This document shows positions 44,576-56,199 of a DNA stretch of 64,000 nucleotides, piece after piece. The stretch comes from Ligula intestinalis (lineage: Eukaryota > Platyhelminthes > Cestoda > Diphyllobothriidea > Diphyllobothriidae), in the NCBI GenBank assembly GCA_036362985.1, contig JAYGXS010000001.1, forward strand, positions 17,613,556-17,677,555, in the 5' to 3' direction. Within the stretch, counting starts at the first letter, position 1, and each line of letters opens with the position of its first letter. The translations under genes were made by a program, and so were the position numbers. The notes below the pieces were generated by a model. That model was not told where the DNA came from and did no database searches. It saw only the letters and a list, made by a program, of their open reading frames with translations.

Positions 44576-46961
44576 TTTTTGACTGGTATAGCTGCTCAGG
44601 TCCTTATATCTTATTGAACACGCTTCCCACGAGAATACTTAGCAACATTTAACTACTTATCTACATTTGAAAATAAAAGCGTCTTGACCGGTTAGCTGTG
44701 ACTGACTTTATAGATACAAATAAAATATGGTGCTTATTGAACTTGCCGTCTCATAGTTATCACGTCACAATTGCCTTCCACTTCAGGTTTCACTGGATAT
44801 GCGGCTTCTCCGTGGGGCATAAATATACTCCATGCGTCCATTTACCCACATTTAACCATATTTATCGCCAATAAACTTTCAACAGTAGTCAATTTCCTTT
44901 TTATACGCTTTGCAAGTTGACATCCTTGCTTACATGCTGCTACCCAATCTAGCCCCTTCTAGCCCTGGAGTTTTGACGGTTCACGAAAATCTGGTGCTGG
45001 CAGGATTGACCGGGGCCTATTTGTTTATTTTTTCAATTATCGGGCGCTTTTGTTGCTACTTATTCATTGATATTACATTTTATCTACTATCTTCTAATTT
45101 AGAAGGCTATAATTTTTCAAAATGGCGTACTTTCCTTCAGTTATATCGCACCCTATAATTCTTTTAAATACGGGTCTCGTATTAAAGAATGATGGGGTCT
45201 TCGCTTGCAGTAGTGAACCCGAAGGGAGATTGTTACCAAAAGTCCTGATTCTTCAAAAGTGTAAACGTCACAAAACAACTGGTTATATTTAAGTTACCTC
45301 TGTTTATGAAAGATCTTATAATGGCAAAATCACCCTCGATCATTTCTCTCTAGCATACTTTTCTCAAACCAACGTTTGCTCGTTATTTGCGTAAGAAGAA
45401 ATGGCTTCTCTGGGGACCAGTATTGTATTGTCCTGACGTCTCAAAACCAGAAAAGTTACAATCGTTGGCATAAGGATTGATTTCTGCGCATCGCAGTATT
45501 TATTGTTGGATTTATCCTGGTTGACGGAGGAAATTGAAGAGTTCATTGACCAAGATATATTTAAACTGACGTTTGTGAAATCGTCTTGGCTCTGTCATCA
45601 GAGTAATGTAGTGTTTCTTCCCACTGGCCATAGCTGCTTCAGCCATGAGGCCTGTTTGCAATTTTTTTTGTGCTCCACGCACGAACTTTGAACTACCTGT
45701 TCTCTGCTGATCACTGTTGACCTTCCTGAGATAGACTGATGGTGAATTTTTGTAACATTTGCTCCCTCGGCGGCCGTCGTAACTGTTAGCAAGTCAGCGT
45801 GTTTATTGGCCAGCTCCTCGTCAACCAACGGACTGATTAATTGTTGGTATCGGCGTAAGTTGATATCAAATTCGTGAGGGCGTCGTTGAGGTGGTGGTCC
45901 ACAATGGTCAAGTGATTTCTGACCGACGCCTCTCTTGTTTTCCTCTGACCTCAGTTGTCTTCCTTGAAGGGGTTTGCTCGACTGTCCAGTTGGCGTTGCT
46001 CTTAGTTACTCAAGCTGTGTTTGTAGTGCCTGGTAGGCGCGATGCAGTCTATGGCTTTTTAAGTGTGTCAGTCCGGGACCAACTCTTCAGTGGCAGTCTG
46101 ACCATCTTGGATCGGCCTGGTACCCTTGCTTTTCAAAGGCGAGAATGTGGTTCTACTGTGCTGCGTCGCCGTAGACCGTAGGCAGCTTATCCTTCCGGCT
46201 GACTGCGAGTTGATGCCCATTCAATCTTGTGTCACGGCGTTTGCTCGTTATATCAATATACCTTGCAGCCCAGCTTTGCCGTGGTATGCTATAGACTATT
46301 GCTGATTTTTATGTCACTCGCAGCGGGTCTTTGGGCCTCGTGACTTGCAGTATGCTAATTGAAGTTTGCTTCTGAGTGACACAAACCCCAAATCGTTTCA
46401 GGATTCTTGCCATCGGCTATTATAATTTCCTCACATAAGAGATTGCATTCTAGAACTTGCGTCTTCTCCTTTCAATCGCTCAAGGTAGGGCTTCTTAAGA
46501 TACTTACGTATGAAGTGCTCTGGGTAGCTGTTTGTTTTTAATGGGCATATAAGAACTTACTTTCTTATTTCTTCGCATTGTCGTTAACGTACTGTGTCTG
46601 AACGCGTTGAGAGAGGGTTCTCACGCAATCATATTTCCGTTCAAAAGAGTGGTTGCTTCTCATAGTAGAGCAGTTTGTGCAAGGGAGGAGGAAGAAAGAG
46701 AGAGGGAGAGGGGAAGGAGAGGAGAAACGAGTGAGAAGGAGAATGAGATTGAAAGGCAATAACGACGTAAGGAAGGAAGGGAGAGGGAGAAGGAGGAAGG
46801 AACGAACAGAAAACGAGAGAATAGACAGGGAGGGTGAAGTGGAAGCGAAGAGCAAAGCGAAGAGCAAAGCGAAAACGAAAGCGAAGATCGAAACCAAAAT
46901 TTCGAGAACAAGAACGAACGAAAAAAACTCAGCTTGCTCTCCGATTCTTTTTCCTTTTCAG
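44576..46961. other. Repeat-derived DNA, no gene recognised
   Basis: Contains the hammerhead-like relic at 45568-45601 and a long purine-rich tract (about 46680-46910, GAGAGGGAGAGG-like and AAAGCGAAGAGC repeats). The tract generates a spurious 163-codon frame. Confidence 0.5.
45568..45601 (-). ncRNA. Hammerhead-like relic with intact CTGATGA box
   Basis: The minus strand reads CTGATGA, CAGAGCC-AAGAC-GATTTC, ACAAAC, GTC, then CAGTTTAAATATATCTTGGT. The first core box is perfect. Stem II and GAAAC are degraded. The sequence after GTC resembles that of the TTC-tailed modules. Confidence 0.35.
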
Positions 46962-47525
46962 AGTTGCGCCCATCCCACCTCAGGCGACCGAGAGTTAGGT
47001 GGTTGTCTATTGCTGTCGGTTGGGGGGGGGGGTGAGGTCGACATTTTGCGCGTTTGTTTCCTCTCTATAATAAATCCGATGCGCTTGAATCTATCGCGAT
47101 GCACTAAAAGCCGTGACGCGGAGATTTGCCAGCTGGCGGGTTAACTTGGACACCACTGTCGGTCTAGTGTGTCTCGTTATGTGGTGTGGCTGTCTTTGGG
47201 CTGAGAATCATATTCCATGGCTCCTTCTTAATGTGGCCTTTATGGCGCTCCTTTTCAGAAGCATACCTAGCGAGACATGCTGTTTGCTACGCGTGTTGAG
47301 TGTTTCTCGCGCCAGCCGTCTGCGCCCTCCCGCATTTCCAGCCTTCTTATCTCTGTCTTGACAACCGATTCCAGGTGCGAGAGTGATCAGAGAGTGAGGT
47401 AGACCCCGCGTGTTTGCCTTCACTAGAATCAGCCACAGTCACCACATGTTCCAACTCGTTGAATCTCGCAGAAGATATCGTCGAAATTGACGGTCAAACT
47501 ATCGGTTGCTTCTGAAGTGGAGAAT
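46962..47525 (+). repeat. About 520-bp dispersed repeat, copy 3
   Basis: CCATCCCACCTCAGGCGACC, AAAAGCCGTGACGCGGAG, TGTGGCCTTTATGGCGCTCC, CGCGCCAGCCGTCTGCGCCC and ATATCGTCGA are in the same order as copies 1 and 2. A poly-G run lies at about 47024. Confidence 0.75.
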
Positions 47526-50100
47526 GTGCATGGCATTGGCTGCCTTCCGTTAAAAACAACTAGATAATTATTAACATTTTAAGCATCCAGAGCACATTTT
47601 CAAAACAAGTTTTGCTGAATAACTAAAGCATTCCACGTCTTAAGTAAATTGGGAATACAATGTAAGGTCCTCATAGAGTCGCGTTTAGGTGAGGGGAAAT
47701 ATTCAGAATTCATAGCTTCACAGTAGTGAACCTTTGCATATTTTTCGATGTCGCCGGAATTTGTACGGTCCATAATTTCCATACCAGGACAATGTATTAT
47801 AGTAGTAGGCGTGCAAATGTCCCCTTAACCGTACAAAGCGTTCTCTTTCAACTCCTGTGACTCTACGCTTCTTGGGGAGCAGCACTGAAATCGCAGAATT
47901 GATGACCTTGACAAAGTTATGCAGTGGATCCATGTGGGTGAGTGTGTATCTATTCTAATTCCAAAAATGGCATTTAATTTCTGTTGCATGCTCTGCTTTC
48001 CCAAGGCCAACGTATGACGATCTGAAGGAGGAGACGCTTGCCTTTAGTTAAAGGTAGAAGCTACAGCATCAACCAAATTTCGGGTTGACACTGACCTGTT
48101 TGCAGATATTTATCACTCTTGTTTTTACTAGTGTGCCAAAACTTAAAAGTAACTGCAAATATAACGGCTTAACTATCCAGATGCCGGATGCAGTAAGATG
48201 TAAATAGGACAAACTGAATAAGACCAATAACAGAACGTTGTGGAATATCGCTTTTTACTGCCATTTTATTTAAGTGCTGACTGCCAAACTCGAGGACGTG
48301 TGTCCGACAGAACAAAAAGTTATTCACTTACTTCAAGAGATTTACCACGCAACAAGGCGACAAACGTTGTAGAGAAGAGACCGAACAATCTTTCAAAAGT
48401 AGTCCTTCTATGATCGGCGTTAGCTCAGCTGACGTAGAAGAAGATTATAACGTTGGCTATGCGATTGATAGGGTGGCATAAAATATTAAGGGAAATGATG
48501 AGTGAGGCCCCAAAAATATCGTCGACTAACGATGAAAAACTACTTTCTACCGTTCCGTAGTCCAACTTTCCGTTGATAAAAATGTGCCAGAGTGATCTCG
48601 CCCAAGGTTTTCGAAAACCCCTACCAACTTACACGCGCTCACCGTTGGCCCAGTTGGAGTTAGAAGTGGTATTTAAGAAATGCACTTCAGTGACCTCGCC
48701 CAAAGTCAAAAAATGCCCTGTGGGATACAATGTGGTCCAGCCAGATAGTAGACGAGAGAACGTGTCCCAACATGTTTAAGCTAGCGGAATAGAATCAGGC
48801 GTGGAAGGCATAGTGTCAGAGAAAATTTACTAAGGTAGGAACTAGCGTAGTATGTAAGCAATAGGAAAGTGACTTCCCGACGAGTGCAGGCCAGCCATGA
48901 ATGACCCGGAATCCAGAGAGTCTGCAACCGAACAGTGAGTCATCGGCTCTGGAAGTGTATGAGCGTAAACAAATGTCCCGCATCTCGTGCACTGGTCTGA
49001 CCTTGAGAAGTGGTTGGCTAGTGAGAGTAGGCAAGTCCCGACCTTGAGTAGGGCTTTGACTATGGCATCTTGCGAATGCGTAATGGTCACGCCAGACAAA
49101 GAGTGACCATGAAAGACGTCCGAGGAAAGCATGGCTAAGAATAAAGGGGTCGCTACAGGCCCACCAACCTGCACGCGCTCGCCGTTTATCCAGTAGGGGT
49201 AAGCCATGATAATGAAAATGCCTCCCAATGGCCTCGCCCAAGGTAAGCGAACACCACCCCAATTTACATGCAATGCCGTCCGGGTGTACTTACTGCCTTA
49301 GACGGGTACTTTTCATCTGGTCACCAAGGGAAAACAACAAAAAGGCCGTGGAATGGAAATCTATTGCCCTTTCTTAGTACCTTTCAGTTTGGCGCAAGCA
49401 ATGCTGTGTATATTCTGTTTGTCGCCATCTCGCACACGCTTATTCTCCTTGGCGGCGATTGAATAGCATGGCATCGGATTGAGCGGTTCCTAAAATCTGA
49501 CTGATGGTGAAACCGTTATTGGCAGACGACTCTTACCTCTCTTCGGATTCGTGGGTTTCATCAGAACTCCTACTTTCTTACATCCGTCGTCGTCGGCGTG
49601 GCCTTTTTGTCCCGCACTCCTGGAAGACCTTTCGTTCCGCTTCGGTACACTTTCCTTCATTCACCTCCACCGCATCATCCGTGTCTGCCGGTAGGCCAGC
49701 AGTCCACCCGTTCCTGTTTCTTAAACTTCGCTGTCACGCGTCCGCAGACCTTTGCATCTGCGGTGTTGACTAAGATGCAGCAGTTGGTTCACGCGCAGGT
49801 TTGCATTCACCCTCGGGTCGCACGTTACGCCGTTTCATCTAAACATTAAGCAAAATTATTGTTACCTACCACTGCGCTTCCACCACGCGTACACACATGG
49901 GCTGTATCTACGGTTTTTGCGAAGATGCAAGAGTTCTTTTGCTTGCAGGTTTCCGCTTTCCCTCGGCTCGCACGTTTCACCGCACTCATCTAAACATTAC
50001 GCAACATAAGAAACAAAATTACCCTTACCTTCTGTTTTATCAACACTATACATTTCAGAAATAGGGCGGCAGAAAATATCTCAGGCCGCCGGTAGGGCAT
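47526..50100. other. No recognised gene
   Basis: Two overlapping minus frames at 48816-49273 (148 and 143 codons) have no family features. Part of their sequence is related to 48595-48710 (CGCCCAAGG, ACACGCGCTC), suggesting an unclassified local repeat. Confidence 0.4.
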
Positions 50101-50920
50101 CTACCCGAAAGCGAAACCATATATGGTAGTTAATCTCTTCAACGTGGGCCCATACCAATCGTCCACATACCGGCCAGATTGTCGCAGCTCATGCTTAAAG
50201 CAGATCCAACATGCCTCGATAGCGTTCGTATTGCTACCAGTTTCCTGATCTACGAACCACTTTGAGTGGTTCATCTTTGTGTTCTTGTAGCCCATGAGCA
50301 GCTCCTCGAGATCTCCATACCCTTTCCAGTAATCGGTAAGTATCTCGCTCCCGTGAGCTACTCTCCTCCATTCCATTTTCGACTGAAAAGCTGCTCAAAC
50401 ATACCTCATTTATGACATGTATCGTACATCCCTATGATCCACAGTTGCCGTCGGCATCAGCCCCTGTTGTACTTGCGGCGTGAAGTCAGGGATTCATCTA
50501 CTTTAACTTGCACTCTTGGGCCGCCACCTGTTATGGCATGCCTCAGGAACGCATACGAGCACACGTTTCGGCACATCGAATACCGGGACACAGCATTTTT
50601 TTAGCCAGGCCACATACGGATGCCACCTCCTTCACCGTCTTCCTGGATGAAAAGGCTAGACATATGTTCAACAGTTTGTTCAAGCCTAAACGGTTGTTGA
50701 AAAACATTGACATTGTCTGCATTGACTTATTTCGCTTGCATTTTCCGCAAAGGAAAATTATTCTGTTGGCGTTCTGCGCAAGGTTTTGTTAGACCATGAC
50801 ACCTGCGCAATCATATCAAAGCTGGAAGGGCAGCAAACCTTGTTCTGAAAGTGCACAACGACGCCATCTGATTTAACACATTTAATTAACTCCTCATATG
50901 GCATCGTTTGAGGTAGTCTA
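50101..50920 (-). pseudogene. Merlin (IS1016/ISXO2-like) transposase relic
   Basis: The minus strand, in order: MPYEELIKCVKSDGVVVHFQ, then CGKCKRNKSMQTM and TVKEVASVCGLAKK, then VDESLTSRRKYNRG (first catalytic Asp), LWIIGMYDT, and finally GSEILTDYWKGYGDLEELLM with GYKNTKMNHSKWFV and TNAIEACW (second Asp and final Glu). Frameshifts and stops separate the pieces. Merlin is a known animal DNA-transposon family, first recognised partly in schistosomes. No terminal repeats were identified. Confidence 0.82.
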
Positions 50921-51859
50921 ATGTATCGGGCACTTCGACTGTCGGGGCTGCATTAAACAAAACAGTTATTCTTTAACACGCAAGCATTATCTTTAACGTA
51001 TATTTTCTATTGCCATAACCTAACATCCACGGGCACAATAAACTGAATCTTCGTTCTCACTCGCTAGTCCGCCATTGTCGTTTCATTCTAATAAATAAAT
51101 AAATTGTATAGTTAAGGCCCAAGGGGTCCTTTCATTACAAACTTAGTGCTATCGTGAAAATAAAATAAAAATAAAAATTGTTTATTACAGCTACGCGTAA
51201 GCAGCTTATGACAACAGGAAATATTAGTATGTTACGCGTGGTAAGATGGTAAGTTAGATCTGATTAACAACGAACTCTCTATTAAAATAATTTTCTTCGC
51301 AGTAAAAAACTCCTACATAGGTGGATGAGTTCAGCGAACCACCGATTTCCAAAAAAATGTAGGATAAAAAACTGCGTTCATAGGTAGCATAGTATGATAT
51401 GATGCAGTTAGATGGGATCCGGCTGGTGGGGTTTCGGGACGCTAATTGTCATGGGAAAAATAATATAGTGGTTAGTTTACCTGGTTTTTCCTCCTGAAAA
51501 GTGGCGGCTCGCCGAATTCTCTCCACACCTTCCATTGGGGGATTTTCACTCACATTTATTCGTTAAACTTTCATTTTGAAGTTCATGGAAATTATCATCA
51601 ACCTCATCGTAAGCTAACGAATAAATCCTTGGCGGAATAAAAATATTTTCCTTATTCATATAAAACAACTTCTAGATTGTACTTTACATATGGTTGTTCA
51701 CACAGGGCGTTAGGGTGTATATGGAAGTTAGTTTTACCAAGTAACTCAATTCTAACGCTAGATGGAAGTTGCCCTTTGGGTGCTGAAAAATAAAACTTCA
51801 TTTTTGGATGAACATCGCCGGCATAGTTGAAGGAGTCTGGAATGGCCGTTTCTCGTTCA

Positions 51860-51975
51860 TTAGTCATCATCATTTAGTCATACCCAACCACAAGTTGTGC
51901 ACAACCGGCGGTTCGAAGCCATGGCCTTATCGAGCATAGTCTGACGCCCAAACAATTATGCCACGAGCCTCTGGT
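51860..51975 (-). mobile_element. tRNA-derived SINE family B, decayed copy
   Basis: The minus strand has GGCTCGTGGCATAATTG, ATGGCTTCGAACCGCCGG (box B-like), GGTTGGGTATGAC and a GGCCATTCC end, as in the other family B copies. Confidence 0.55.
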
Positions 51976-52099
51976 CCTACCGGTTTAGGTCGGGAGATAT
52001 TGACACGCGTTAATGAACGTTTATCGATCGTTAACGGAAATAACATGTCCCGCTCTGCCTTCGGTCTCAGTTCTTGGGCCCTGGCAGCAGTTGTAGTGG

Positions 52100-52220
52100 C
52101 TAAAAGTCTAGACTGATAGTATTTCCAGCAAAAATAATGAAGACTGGAATGGCCACTTCTAGCCTATGAGCCGTCGTCAGCCCGTAATACCCAACCGCTA
52201 CTGCTGCTATTAGGGCCCAG
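52100..52220 (-). mobile_element. SINE family B body fragment
   Basis: The minus strand has GGTTGGGTATTACGGGCTGA, CGACGGCTCATAGGC, GTGGCCATTCC and GCTGGAAATACTATC, the body and tail of family B without its tRNA head. Confidence 0.55.
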
Positions 52221-52304
52221 AAATTAGACATAAGGCAGAGAGGGCAAGTGAGTTCCGTTGGTGGTCGGTGAGCAAATGTCTCCCGACCCAAACGGGCAAG
52301 ACAA

Positions 52305-52480
52305 CGAGCTCGTGGTTCAATGGTTAGAGCTTTAGACGCTGACCGGAAAGGTTGCGATTTCAGGCGTCCGATAGCGAACACTTGGTCTTAAGTATGACTG
52401 TTTGACGACGGCTAAAAAGCCAGAATTGGCCATTCCACCTTCTATTGTCTCTGTTGGAAATACTGTCTGCCATGAAGCCT
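52305..52480 (+). mobile_element. tRNA-derived SINE family B, plus-strand copy
   Basis: The head GAGCTCGTGGTTCAATGGTT and AGAGCTTTAGACGCTGACC match a tRNA A-box arm. GGTTGCGATTTC is a degraded B box. The body has TGACGACGGCTAAAAAGCC, TTGGCCATTCC, and the tail TCTCTGTTGGAAATACT. It stands head-to-head with the 52100-52220 fragment. Confidence 0.6.
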
Positions 52481-53085
52481 AGTTTGTTGTGCGATGTATT
52501 TTTGGTGTTTCACTCAGAAGATTCTAGTTGAAACTAACGTTTGTCTGATACGTATGAGCAGTGCTGCAGTTAATCCCTAAAGCATTAACTTTTCCCAGGA
52601 TCACTCTATTAGGTCGATGCAAAAATCTATTCAGCGATCCCGAAAGACGAATGCCAACGGTTTACTCTGTACTTCAACGTCGGTAGCAGTAAGTGCATCG
52701 AGTAATGCTAAGACAGGGATGCTAACAATCAGCCAACTAGCTTTTATGTGGCAAACGAACTTGGCCAGTTTTTCTCCCACATTAAGCACCACCTTCGCAC
52801 ACACGGTTATTTAGTTACTCTGACGGCCTCCTCTGTCGTCCTGGCTTATCTCATGTGCAGATAGTGTCCGCTGACCAGGTTTCAAACTAGCGAATTTTCA
52901 ATGAAAGCCCGCATGCCTAGTGAAAGCCCACCTAGGCAAGTGCTAACTTAACCAAGTTTGCAGTAGGGTCATGTGAGAGGAGGTATTAATAATACAGAAG
53001 TCCAGTTTGGCGCGTATACGTGTACTTTCGACAAATTCTACCATAAGATCTCATCATTTTGCCGCCTTCACTCATAGCAATATTC

Positions 53086-53568
53086 TAGTACCAAAGGTTC
53101 GACTGTTCCTAGGCCAAACCAAAGGATCTAGGCAAATAGGCCCCTAGAGCCTTTGGTACTAATGCGGCGTGATTGCGTATATGGGCGGCATTCCGTGCAT
53201 TGACTGGGGTAGGTTAAAGCCATCATCGAAATCAGTGAGCAACCACACACACACAAGCCCCCCCCCTCACCTAATACGGCACCTGGATCAATGTCTTGCT
53301 TTGGCAAATTCTGCCGGCTTATGCCTAGGGTGATTAACCCGTGTTCAGACCAGACTTAATTCGATCTAATAGGGGGAGGGGGATTAGGGGTGGGAGAAAG
53401 GGGCGACCACATGCATCAACTACACTGTGAGCAGGCTCGTAGCCTCCCCAGTCAACGCACGGAAACCGCCCATATACACAATCACGCCACACCAGTACCA
53501 AAGGCTCTAGGGGCCTATTCGCCTAGATCATTAGGTCCGACCTAGAACCAGTAGAGCCTTTGTTACTA
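53086..53568. mobile_element. Palindromic MITE with nested hairpin ends (483 bp)
   Basis: Both ends carry a roughly 75-bp imperfect hairpin bounded by TAGTACCAAAGG and CCTTTGGTACTA, and the two ends are also inverted copies of each other. The arms continue with GGCGTGATTGCGTATATGGG and CGGCATTCCGTGCATTGACT on the left, inverted on the right. The interior is C-rich and G-rich. No coding capacity. Confidence 0.75.
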
Positions 53569-54008
53569 GAACATTGTTTTTAGGGTTATGGTGATATTAG
53601 TTGCTTGAATAGTTTTCGAGGTCTATATACTTTCTTTCCAGTTATTTTTGTACTTGCCGCAAAATTTTCACAAAGATTTTAGTTCAGTAAAACAATGATC
53701 AGTGGCCTTAATTTCCACCATATTGTGCAGTTACCACGCATTAGGCACTAATATCTTAACCATGAATTCCGTTAGAAATGTGGCCTGATGAACTTTTATC
53801 AGTGGGAATTCATAGTGGGGCCACCAGAGGGAAGCATTAGCAATAAAAAAGCTACTTGTGGATTTTCAGTAGGCTGTTTTACCGTCTACGTAAACAATCT
53901 GTTGATTAGATTAGCCAGTGTGAGATATTCTTGCAGTTTTTGGGTCCTTAGGCATTCGCGTTAGTGTTTGTCCTTGTTGCAGCCTTCTGCCCTAATATCA
54001 ATGCTCAT

Positions 54009-54345
54009 GTACCAAAGGATATAGGCGAATAGGCCCCTGTAGCCTTTGGTACTAGTGCGTCGTGATTGCATTTATGGGCGGTATTCCGTGCGTTGACTGA
54101 GGGAGGTGACAAGCCGTCATCGAAATCGATGGTCGAACACACACACAAGCCCCCCCCCACCTAAGAAAACCCTACGCACACGCATGCCTCCTATGTTTGC
54201 TCTCCCCCAAAAAATACGGTGCCTGGATCGATTTCTTGCTTTGGCAACTTTTGCCAGCCAATGCCTAGGGCGAAAAATCCGTGTTCAGACCACACTAAAT
54301 GCGTTCTAATAGGGGTAGGGGTTAGGGTTTGACTACAGGTATCAA
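54009..54345. mobile_element. Second, one-ended copy of the 53-kb MITE
   Basis: Shares the terminal hairpin (GTACCAAAGGATATAGGCGA to CCTTTGGTACTA), GCGTCGTGATTGCATTTATG, the ACACACACACAAGCCCCCCC tract and GCCTGGATCGATTTCTTGCT in order with the left part of 53086-53568. The right terminus is absent. Confidence 0.7.
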
Positions 54346-54346
54346 G

Positions 54347-54515
54347 TGCACTCTGAGCAGGCTTGGTTAAGCCGAATGTTTATAGTAGCCAGCCCCCTCC
54401 TAGTGTCGTGAGGGCTTTACTCTCTAGGCCGTTTGAAAAGGTAGTCAGACAGCAAGTAAGAAACTAAATCTACACATGCGGTTTAACCGAACCTGCTCAG
54501 AGTGCACATGGTGCA
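54347..54515. repeat. 34-bp inverted repeat, about 95-bp loop
   Basis: AGTGCACTCTGAGCAGGCTT on the left is complementary to the right arm ending CCTGCTCAGAGTGCAC, and the pairing continues through GGTTAAGCCG / CGGTTTAACC. It adjoins the one-ended MITE copy and may be its rearranged end. Confidence 0.65.
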
Positions 54516-54869
54516 CGTAGTCGCTACGTAAAATTTTATTCAATAACGACTTGTTAACATTATAAGCACCAACGGCCGTTTAGAACCTAACTTAATCATG
54601 CGAAGAATAGATTCTTTGCTTCGAGCCTTAGGCGTATTTCACTCGATGAACCGGACTGACCAGAAAAAATGGCGAGCCTTATTCTTTCACATATCACTTT
54701 CTCAGTTTTGACGAAGCGATAGATGTTTTCGTCTGATTCAAATGTCACTTAAAGATATTGCTAAAGGCTATTCCACGCGTTTATGTCGAGGTTCCAGCTG
54801 CTGTATTTTATAAGTTGACTCCATAAATTGTTTTATTTCACTGGCACTGCTGGTCCCTTTTTGTATCCG

Positions 54870-55062
54870 ATGGAGGGGGTGGGCAGTTCTTGTCCTATTT
54901 GTCTGTCCTCTTTTCTCCAACCTGTTAAAACGCCATGCGGTCATGTTTTTTGCTATCTGTGCATCAAGGGCTCAGCATTTCACAAAAGGCGCTGTCCATT
55001 ATGTAGAGGGATTATACACATGGACTTCTTCGAACATCCTACCGTCATTGGTAATGATCTAT
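54870..55062 (+). CDS. RNF146: RNF146-like RING-finger E3 ligase, first coding exon
   Basis: Starting at ATG 54870, the peptide MEGVGSSCPICLSSFLQPVK leads into a C3HC4 RING finger: C8, C11, C23, H25, C28, C31, C42, C45. CGHVFCYLCIKG and the segment after the RING (HMDFFEHPTVI) match RNF146 in spacing and in the stretch following the finger. RNF146 ubiquitinates poly-ADP-ribosylated proteins, which it recognises with a WWE domain. The exon ends GATCTAT|GTAAGT in phase 1. No WWE exon was found up to 57.6 kb, beyond which the window is retrotransposon; the rest may lie further right, or this may be a partial copy. Confidence 0.62.
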
Positions 55063-56199
55063 GTAAGTAGTGCAGTGAATTGTCTTTTATTAGAATTCTG
55101 TTTTTGTAATTTTCCCTTATTTTATGAGTTATTTTGTCGACCTATAACTGTTCCTGATAAATTGATACCTACTCTAACGCAAACCGTGTTAAGGTATTAA
55201 AATCTTGCAGGGTAGACCTTTGATATATCAAACAACTTATCAATTGTTTTTATGTCACTCAGAGGTGTTCACACGACTTAAATGAAGCACACAGTCTCGT
55301 TACTTTTATTGCAGTTTTCCATACTAAGCAATCCAAGCGTGTGCAATTTATTGTACATCTCACAAGCCCAGACCCCTTAGATGATTTCTGCTAACACCGT
55401 GTGCAGTATTGTATTTGCCGGATGCATGTGCACATAAAGGATGCTTCTAAGAAGGAATTAGTTTGTGCTCTGCCGATCACAAGTATGCGTCTAGACTCAG
55501 TATTCAACTGATAATGTGCATGTCATGGGTCCCGTTAGTGACCTTTAAGTGCTCATTCGCCATTCACGCTTAGTTAGGGTTCATCTCAAAACACCATATT
55601 GTATAGTCTTGTTTCCCCTTTTTTGATGTAATGAAGACTGTCATAGACGCCCACGCATGCGTGGCCAGGCAACATCAGTAAAAGTTAAGCAAATGATTTA
55701 AAATAAACTGACCGATTATTCAATAACTATCACTGGATGATCCAACAGTCTTGATTGTGGGTTTCTCCATAACCAACTCAGTTTAAAAATACAACTTTGG
55801 CTTTTAGAATGCTTTCCTTCGCAGTGCTGTGGTGCTGCTCAGCCACGCGTGAAGATCAATAACCTCTCGGGGGCAAAAAGGTGTTACGCGAATGAAGCAT
55901 TCTTTTGCGAGTTCGGCTGTCAATTATTAATAACGTTGTGTAATGACTTGCGGCCATTTGGAGCCGTGTATCTGCTATTTAACTACGGTTATTTGAGGCA
56001 GTTGATGCTTCAGTTGTGATAAACTTCGTTGGACAGGGTTGATTGTATTCAATTAGTTTACAAGTTTCATTTTACGTTGGGGCACCAAATACAATGTATA
56101 GTTTTAGGAATTTAGGTCGCATCGTGCCGGTTCCGAAGTGGGCGTTAATAAACTTATCAGATATTCCCACTGCGATGCATCCTTAAATTCTGCCGTGAC
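55063..56199. other. No recognised feature (possible RNF146-like intron)
   Basis: AT-leaning DNA. A good acceptor (TTTTATTGCAG at about 55315) opens a short frame without WWE similarity, so no second exon is claimed. Confidence 0.4.

Noticed and set aside
46653..47144. 163-codon Lys/Glu/Arg-rich open frame
   Set aside because: It is the translation of a purine-rich simple-sequence tract running into the 520-bp repeat.
48816..49273. Overlapping 148- and 143-codon frames as a gene
   Set aside because: Two competing frames, no motif, and similarity to neighbouring non-coding sequence.
51652..51873. 73-codon minus frame (PKGQLPSSVRIELLGKTNFH)
   Set aside because: It starts inside a SINE copy, has no recognisable domain and no clear splice context. 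Not enough to call a gene.
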